From: Nocardia cyriacigeorgica
GTDB taxonomy: Bacteria > Actinomycetota > Actinomycetes > Mycobacteriales > Mycobacteriaceae
Length of the DNA: 64,000 bases
Direction: 5' to 3'
Assembly: GCF_010868145.1 (NCBI RefSeq)
Contig: NZ_JAAGUY010000016.1
Coordinates: 62,001-126,000 of the forward strand
Positions 59,733-64,000 of this stretch are shown one piece after another. Numbering within the stretch: the first letter of the stretch is position 1; each line of letters opens with the position of its first letter. Made by a program: the position numbers and the translations under genes. The notes below the pieces were generated by a model, which saw only the letters and a program-made list of their open reading frames with translations, was not told where the DNA came from and did no database searches.

Positions 59733-60845
59733 TCAGTCCGGCCCGCCTCCACCAGCGGCAGGCGGCGGAATACGAACCACGCGGTCATCGAACGGACCCG
59801 GCGTGCCGCCCTCGTTCTTGTTGACCGTCGACACCCAAATGGTGCCGTCACCACCGGAGGCCGCGCCGCTGAGTTGGCCGTACTTGTCCTGGGCGACGAG
59901 CGTGGGGGCTGCGGTGACCGCGTGGGTATCCGGGTCGGTGACGGCCAGCGCCAACGCCTTCGCGCCGGTCAGCGAGATCGCCACACCGTCGGCAGCGGCC
60001 GTGCATCCTGCGACGCCGGGCCGATCGGGCCAGGTCCAGGCCGTGGTGATCGCGCCGTCGGGTGCCAGCCGTTGTAGCCGATCCTCGGCGGGAGTGCGGT
60101 CGGTGATCCAGACGCCGTTGGTGCTGTCGAGGCAGATATCGCCCGCGGTGCCGATACCGGAGATCACCACCTCGGGTGTCGCCGAACCATTCGCGCTGGG
60201 TGAATTCACCCGCAGCAGCTTGCCCGCCAGCGACGACTGCGCCGCGGCCGCGCCCGGATCACCCGCATCGCCGGTCAGCACCAGCATCCGATCCGGTGCG
60301 GTGAACTCGATAGCGCCGCGATTGCCGGTGGCGCCCTTCGGAATTCCGGTCAGTACCGGCTTCGGCGGGCCGCCGCCCTGCGCGATACGGACCACCCGAT
60401 TGTCGCTCGGGGTGGTGATGTAGGCGTAGAGCAGGCCGTCCTCACCGTAGGTGGGGGACAGGGCGAGGTCGGTGAGCCCGCCGTCGCCGGAACCGTCCAC
60501 GTCGATCTGCGCGATCTCCACCGGCGGCTGCTCGGGCACCACCTGCATGATGCGCCCTGTTCGGCGTTCGGTGACCAGTGCCGAACCGCCGAGGGAGATC
60601 AACCCGCCGGTGGTGTCCAAGCAGGTGGCGACGACCGCCGGGTCGGGGTCGATGCACGGCCCGCTCGGCCGGGTGGTCGAGGTCGGTGGCTGGCCGGGCT
60701 TCTTCGGGTCGATATTGGCCCCGTGCAGTGTCGGCTCCGGCGTGAACGGACTGGACGCGGAGTCGTCGAACCGCGCGCAGCCTCCCAGCAGCATCGAGCC
60801 GAGCACCACCCCCACCACCAAGCGCCTCGCGCCAACCGACTTCAT
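59733..60845 (-). CDS. LppZ-like sugar-dehydrogenase-fold lipoprotein
   Basis: About 370 aa, exported and lipid-anchored (lipobox LLGGC near residue 25). The body is a six-bladed propeller of the glucose/sorbosone dehydrogenase type: SGDGGLTDLALSPTYGEDG, VVRIAQGGGPPKPVLTGIP, RGAIEFTAPDRMLVLTGDAGD and GTIWVSTVNK. The position beside gatB matches lppZ of mycobacteria. Activity is untested as far as I know, and PQQ residues cannot be confirmed by eye. TACGTT (60857-60852) is 6 bases before ATG 60845, a leaderless start; the longer frame upstream is not supported. Confidence 0.87.
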   Translation of the reverse strand: MKSVGARRLVVGVVLGSMLLGGCARFDDSASSPFTPEPTLHGANIDPKKPGQPPTSTTRPSGPCIDPDPAVVATCLDTTGGLISLGGSALVTERRTGRIMQVVPEQPPVEIAQIDVDGSGDGGLTDLALSPTYGEDGLLYAYITTPSDNRVVRIAQGGGPPKPVLTGIPKGATGNRGAIEFTAPDRMLVLTGDAGDPGAAAAQSSLAGKLLRVNSPSANGSATPEVVISGIGTAGDICLDSTNGVWITDRTPAEDRLQRLAPDGAITTAWTWPDRPGVAGCTAAADGVAISLTGAKALALAVTDPDTHAVTAAPTLVAQDKYGQLSGAASGGDGTIWVSTVNKNEGGTPGPFDDRVVRIPPPAAGGGGPD

Positions 60846-60979
60846 ACCCCAAACGTAACGGAAACCTCCGCCCGCGCGCCTGTCGCGGGTGCACACGGGG
60901 TGTGGCCGAAACACGTCAATCGAACACGCCGTCGCGCGAGAGGGTTAACCGCCGGGCCCGCGCGGCTTAGGCTGACAGG

Positions 60980-61873
60980 GTGAGTGACAAGTCGAAAGAC
61001 GAGCCTGAATCCGCCGCGAGCACGGCGGAGCAGCGGGCGGTGTCAACGTCGGAGGGCGGCGTCGGCAGCCCCTACGATTCACCGACCGGCGAGTTCCCCG
61101 CGGTGGGCGACGAACGTCCGAAGATGACCAAGCAGATCCCGCGTACCGACGAGGAGTTAGGGCTGGACCCCGACGTCGACGCACCCAGCTCCGGCGCCGC
61201 GACTGCGAAGAGCTCCGACCCGGATGCGAAGAGCTCCGACCCGGACGCCACCTACGCCTACGCGAGCATTCCGCCCGCTGCCGCACCGCCCGCTGGCGCG
61301 GCCACCAACCGGGTCCGCCGCCGCAACGGTGAGAACAGGCGCGGCACCCTCGATCTCGGTCTGTTCCTGCTGCGGCTCGTCGTCGGCGGCACATTCCTCT
61401 ACCACGGCATGCAGAAGCTCGCCGGCTGGTTCGACGGCCCCGGTATTGATGGCACCCGCGAGATGATGGAGAAGGGCGGCTGGGACCATCCGTCACTGTC
61501 GGCGGCGATGCTCATCGCCGGTGAGGTCGGCGGCGGCATCCTGCTGATCCTCGGTCTGGCCACCCCGCTGGCCGCCGGTGCGGTGCTGGCCGTCATCCTC
61601 GACGCGTGGGCCTTGAAGCAGGGCATGCACCGCGACTTCCAGTACACGATGGGGCCCGGTGCGGTGGAGCTCGAGACAATTCTCGCCGGTACGGCCGCGG
61701 TCATCATCCTCACCGGCCCGGGCCGCTGGGCGCTCGACCGCAACCGCGGCTGGGCCACTCGGCCTGCGTGGGGCTCGTTCGTGGTGCTGCTTCTCGCCAT
61801 TGCCGCTGCCGCTGGTGCGTGGTGGTACCTACACGGCGGCAACCCGTTGGTCGGCGTCGGCCCCTTCGACTGA
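60980..61873 (+). CDS. DoxX-family membrane protein (Rv3005c-like)
   Basis: 297 aa. An acidic, disordered N-terminal ~110 residues contains a direct repeat, AKSSDPD twice, from a 21-bp tandem duplication (61205-61246). The DoxX domain (residues ~130-270) has four membrane segments: LFLLRLVVGGTFLYHGMQKL, MLIAGEVGGGILLILGL and so on. In M. tuberculosis the homologue forms a redox-protection complex with SodA and SseA. TAGGCT (60968-60973) is 6 bases before GTG 60980, which suggests a leaderless transcript. Confidence 0.88.
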   Translation: MSDKSKDEPESAASTAEQRAVSTSEGGVGSPYDSPTGEFPAVGDERPKMTKQIPRTDEELGLDPDVDAPSSGAATAKSSDPDAKSSDPDATYAYASIPPAAAPPAGAATNRVRRRNGENRRGTLDLGLFLLRLVVGGTFLYHGMQKLAGWFDGPGIDGTREMMEKGGWDHPSLSAAMLIAGEVGGGILLILGLATPLAAGAVLAVILDAWALKQGMHRDFQYTMGPGAVELETILAGTAAVIILTGPGRWALDRNRGWATRPAWGSFVVLLLAIAAAAGAWWYLHGGNPLVGVGPFD

Positions 61874-62022
61874 GCTGTTCCGCCTCTCCGCGATTCTTGC
61901 CGGTCGTGGGCGCCGCAGGCCTGCCGTCGCTGGCCGGCGGCGACGTAGCGGGATCGGTTTCGGGCGTACCCGGTGAGTTGCCCGGATTCTCGTGACATCA
62001 GGTGCGGCGTTCCGAAACGCGA

Positions 62023-62060
62023 AGAGCGGCGCCCCGCGTAGTTGAGAGGGGCGCCGCTCT
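62023..62060. terminator. Bidirectional terminator between the DoxX gene and ilvD
   Basis: A perfect 13-bp stem (AGAGCGGCGCCCC at 62023-62035 and its complement at 62048-62060) with a 12-base loop, followed by a T-rich CGTCTCGTCGTT. It lies closer to the ilvD stop. Confidence 0.8.
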
Positions 62061-62070
62061 CGTCTCGTCG

Positions 62071-63912
62071 TTACTTCACGTAGCGTACGGCGCCCTTGTC
62101 GGCCGAGGTCGCCATGGCCGCGTACGCCCGCAGCGCGGTCGTCACCGGACGTTCCCGCGCCACCGGCTGCCACGGATTCTCCCGCGCGTCCATCTTGGCG
62201 CGGCGCTCGGCGAGCACGGCGTCGTCGACGAGCAGTTCGAGGGTGCGGCTGGTGACGTCGATGCGGACCTGATCGCCGTCCTCCACCAGTCCGATGGCGC
62301 CGCCGCTGGCCGCTTCGGGGGAGATATGGCCGATGGACAGGCCCGAAGTACCGCCGGAGAACCGGCCATCGGTGATGAGCGCGCACTCCTTGCCGAGGCC
62401 TGCGCCCTTGAGGAATGCGGTGGGGTGCAGCATCTCCTGCATACCGGGACCACCGGCGGGGCCCTCATAGCGGACGACGATCACATCGCCGGGCTTGATC
62501 TTCTTGCCGAGGATCACCGACACGGCTTCCTCCTGGGATTCGACCACCACGGCCGGACCCTGGAAGGTGAACAGCTCCTCGTCGATGCCCGCGGTCTTGA
62601 GGATCGCGCCGTCGGGGGCGATATTGCCGCGCAGGACGACCAGGCCGCCCTCCTCGGTGTAGGCGTGCTCGAGATCGCGGATGCAGCCGCCCTCGGCATC
62701 GGTGTCCAGCGACGACCAGCGGTTCTCGGTGGAGAACGGCTCGGTGGTGCGGACCCCGCCCGGTGCGGCGTGGAACAGCTCGACCGCCTCGTCGGAGGCC
62801 TTGCCGGAACGGATGTCCCAGGAGTCGAGCCATTCGTCGAAGCTCGAGGTGTGCACCGTGGTGACGTCGGTTTCCAGCAGACCGGCGCGGCGCAGCTCGC
62901 CGAGCAGGGCGGGGATGCCGCCGGCGCGGTGCACGTCTTCCATGTGGTAGTCGGAGTTCGGCGCGACCTTCGACAGAGTCGGCACCCGGCGGCTGATCTC
63001 CTCGATGGTGTGCAGATCGAAGTCGATCTCACCCTCCTGTGCGGCGGCGAGGATGTGCAGCACGGTGTTGGTGGAGCCGCCCATCGCGACATCCAATGCC
63101 ATCGCGTTGCGGAAGGCCTTGGCGTTGGCGACATTGCGCGGCAGCACCGACGCGTCGTCCTCGCGGTACCAGCGGTTCGCGATATCGACGATGACCGTGC
63201 CAGCCCGCTCGAACAGGGCGCGGCGCGCGGCGTGGGTGGCGAGGGTGGAACCGTTGCCGGGCAACGCGAGTCCGAGGGCCTCGGTGAGGCAGTTCATCGA
63301 GTTCGCGGTGAACATGCCGGAGCAGGAACCACAGGTCGGGCAGGCGCTGCGTTCGACCTCGTCGAGCCCTTCGTCGCTGACGGCGGAGTTGGCGCTGGCC
63401 GAGATCGCCGTGACGAGATCGGTCGGTGCCTGCGCGACACCGCCGACGACGACGGCTTTACCGGCCTCCATCGGACCGCCGGAGACGAACACCGCCGGAA
63501 TGTTGAGCCGCATGGCGGCATTGAGCATTCCCGGGGTGATCTTGTCGCAGTTGGAGATGCACACCAGCGCGTCGGCGGTATGCGCGTTGGCCATGTACTC
63601 CACCGAGTCGGCGATGATCTCGCGGCTCGGCAGCGAGTACAGCATGCCGCCGTGGCCCATCGCGATGCCGTCATCGACGGCGATGGTGTGGAACTCACGG
63701 GGCACGCCACCCGCGGCGCGCACGGCGTCGGCGACGATCTCGCCGACATCTTTCAGGTGCACGTGCCCTGGCACGAATTGGGTGTAGGAGTTGGCGATGG
63801 CCACGATCGGCTTGCCGAAATCGGTGTCGGTCATACCGGTGGCCCGCCACAGGGCGCGCGCGCCCGCGGCATTGCGGCCGATGGTGGTGGTTCGTGAACG
63901 AAGCGGTGGCAT
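62071..63912 (-). CDS. ilvD: Dihydroxy-acid dehydratase
   Basis: 613 aa. It dehydrates 2,3-dihydroxy-isovalerate and -methylvalerate in valine, isoleucine and CoA-precursor synthesis. The Fe-S ligand Cys lie in [12 protein letters not shown] and [33 protein letters not shown]-like and [20 protein letters not shown] carry the Mg and carbamylated-Lys/Ser active-site region. Length fits the bacterial type with a 2Fe-2S or 4Fe-4S cluster. ATG 63912 gives [18 protein letters not shown], the family start. The promoter would lie in the last ~90 bases of the window. Confidence 0.96.
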   Translation of the reverse strand: MPPLRSRTTTIGRNAAGARALWRATGMTDTDFGKPIVAIANSYTQFVPGHVHLKDVGEIVADAVRAAGGVPREFHTIAVDDGIAMGHGGMLYSLPSREIIADSVEYMANAHTADALVCISNCDKITPGMLNAAMRLNIPAVFVSGGPMEAGKAVVVGGVAQAPTDLVTAISASANSAVSDEGLDEVERSACPTCGSCSGMFTANSMNCLTEALGLALPGNGSTLATHAARRALFERAGTVIVDIANRWYREDDASVLPRNVANAKAFRNAMALDVAMGGSTNTVLHILAAAQEGEIDFDLHTIEEISRRVPTLSKVAPNSDYHMEDVHRAGGIPALLGELRRAGLLETDVTTVHTSSFDEWLDSWDIRSGKASDEAVELFHAAPGGVRTTEPFSTENRWSSLDTDAEGGCIRDLEHAYTEEGGLVVLRGNIAPDGAILKTAGIDEELFTFQGPAVVVESQEEAVSVILGKKIKPGDVIVVRYEGPAGGPGMQEMLHPTAFLKGAGLGKECALITDGRFSGGTSGLSIGHISPEAASGGAIGLVEDGDQVRIDVTSRTLELLVDDAVLAERRAKMDARENPWQPVARERPVTTALRAYAAMATSADKGAVRYVK

Positions 63913-63964
63913 GGGTGTCCTCGGTCGGGTCGCGGGGGCTGATGTGCGACAACGCTGAGCGATT

Positions 63965-63999
63965 CGGCGGTCCGGCCGGGTTGCCCGGCGGTCCGGCCG
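63965..63999. repeat. Direct repeat at the right window edge
   Basis: CGGCGGTCCGGCCG occurs at 63965-63978 and 63986-63999, a period of 21 bases. It lies upstream of ilvD and runs to the window edge, so the copy number is unknown. Confidence 0.5.
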
Positions 64000-64000
64000 A

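Noticed and set aside
62002-63897. Open frame of 631 codons on the plus strand across ilvD
   Set aside because: Fully antisense to ilvD, with His/Gly/Asp-rich shadow composition and no domain.

Overview
The window is a 64 kb piece of a high-GC actinobacterial chromosome. The gene order follows the Mycobacterium tuberculosis stretch from ctaD/serB2 (Rv3043c/Rv3042c) to Rv3005c: ctaD, serB, an ABC ATPase, NUDIX, echA17, methyltransferases, the methylglucose-lipopolysaccharide genes, fixAB, an Rv3027c-like acyltransferase, plsC, iscS, mnmA, a MetE-like gene, ligA, an ACT protein, gatCA, pfkA, gatB, lppZ and DoxX. That comparison is from memory, not a search. The extra genes, the nocardia-type methylglucose-lipopolysaccharide (NMGLP) gene set and the codon use suggest Nocardia or a close relative (Rhodococcus is possible). 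I see no rRNA or tRNA genes, CRISPR arrays, insertion sequences or prophage.

Layout. 0-9.3 kb: respiration and housekeeping (ctaD, cut by the window edge; serB; a Pth2-type protein; ABC ATPase; NUDIX; EchA; two methyltransferases), with a MazEF-type toxin-antitoxin pair inserted at 4.8-5.3 kb. 9.3-15.8 kb: a DUF1697 protein, a hexapeptide acyltransferase, a PQQ-propeller lipoprotein and a tightly overlapping minus-strand operon (methyltransferase, GH57 branching enzyme, GT4 glucosyltransferase) that should make the 6-O-methylglucose polysaccharide. 16.0-17.8 kb: the electron-transfer flavoprotein operon fixAB, behind a 22-bp palindrome next to its -10 box. 17.9-24.6 kb: accessory genes (aminoglycoside-kinase-like protein, LysR regulator, type II NADH dehydrogenase, two lipid acyltransferases, a secreted hydrolase and a His/Trp/Gly-rich secreted repeat protein). 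24.9-30.7 kb: iscS-mnmA, MetE-like, ligA. 30.7-35.4 kb: accessory genes (half of an MFS transporter, an FAD oxidoreductase, an orphan AAA_15 ATPase, a small membrane protein, GNAT). 35.4-38.3 kb: ACT protein and gatCA.

38.3-55.5 kb is the most unusual part. In M. tuberculosis gatA and pfkA are neighbours; here about 17 kb separates them. This island carries a lipid/envelope enzyme set (SRPBCC protein, membrane alpha/beta hydrolase, secreted phospholipase A2), then a histidine kinase - response regulator - membrane Ser/Thr kinase module, a LolCDE/MacB-like ABC transporter on the opposite strand, a second histidine kinase - response regulator - Ser/Thr kinase module, and a penicillin-recognising-fold lipoprotein. 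Two copies of the same three-gene signalling order flank one envelope transporter, with inverted repeats in the promoter regions of both histidine kinases. It looks like an envelope-stress island.

55.5-64 kb returns to the conserved backbone: pfkA, an alpha/beta-hydrolase lipoprotein, gatB, an LppZ-like lipoprotein, a DoxX protein and ilvD. Throughout, many genes have a TAnnnT -10 box 5-8 bases before the start codon, so a large share of the transcripts should be leaderless; I used this to choose several starts. Most gene ends and several convergent gene pairs have strong GC-rich hairpins without long T tracts.
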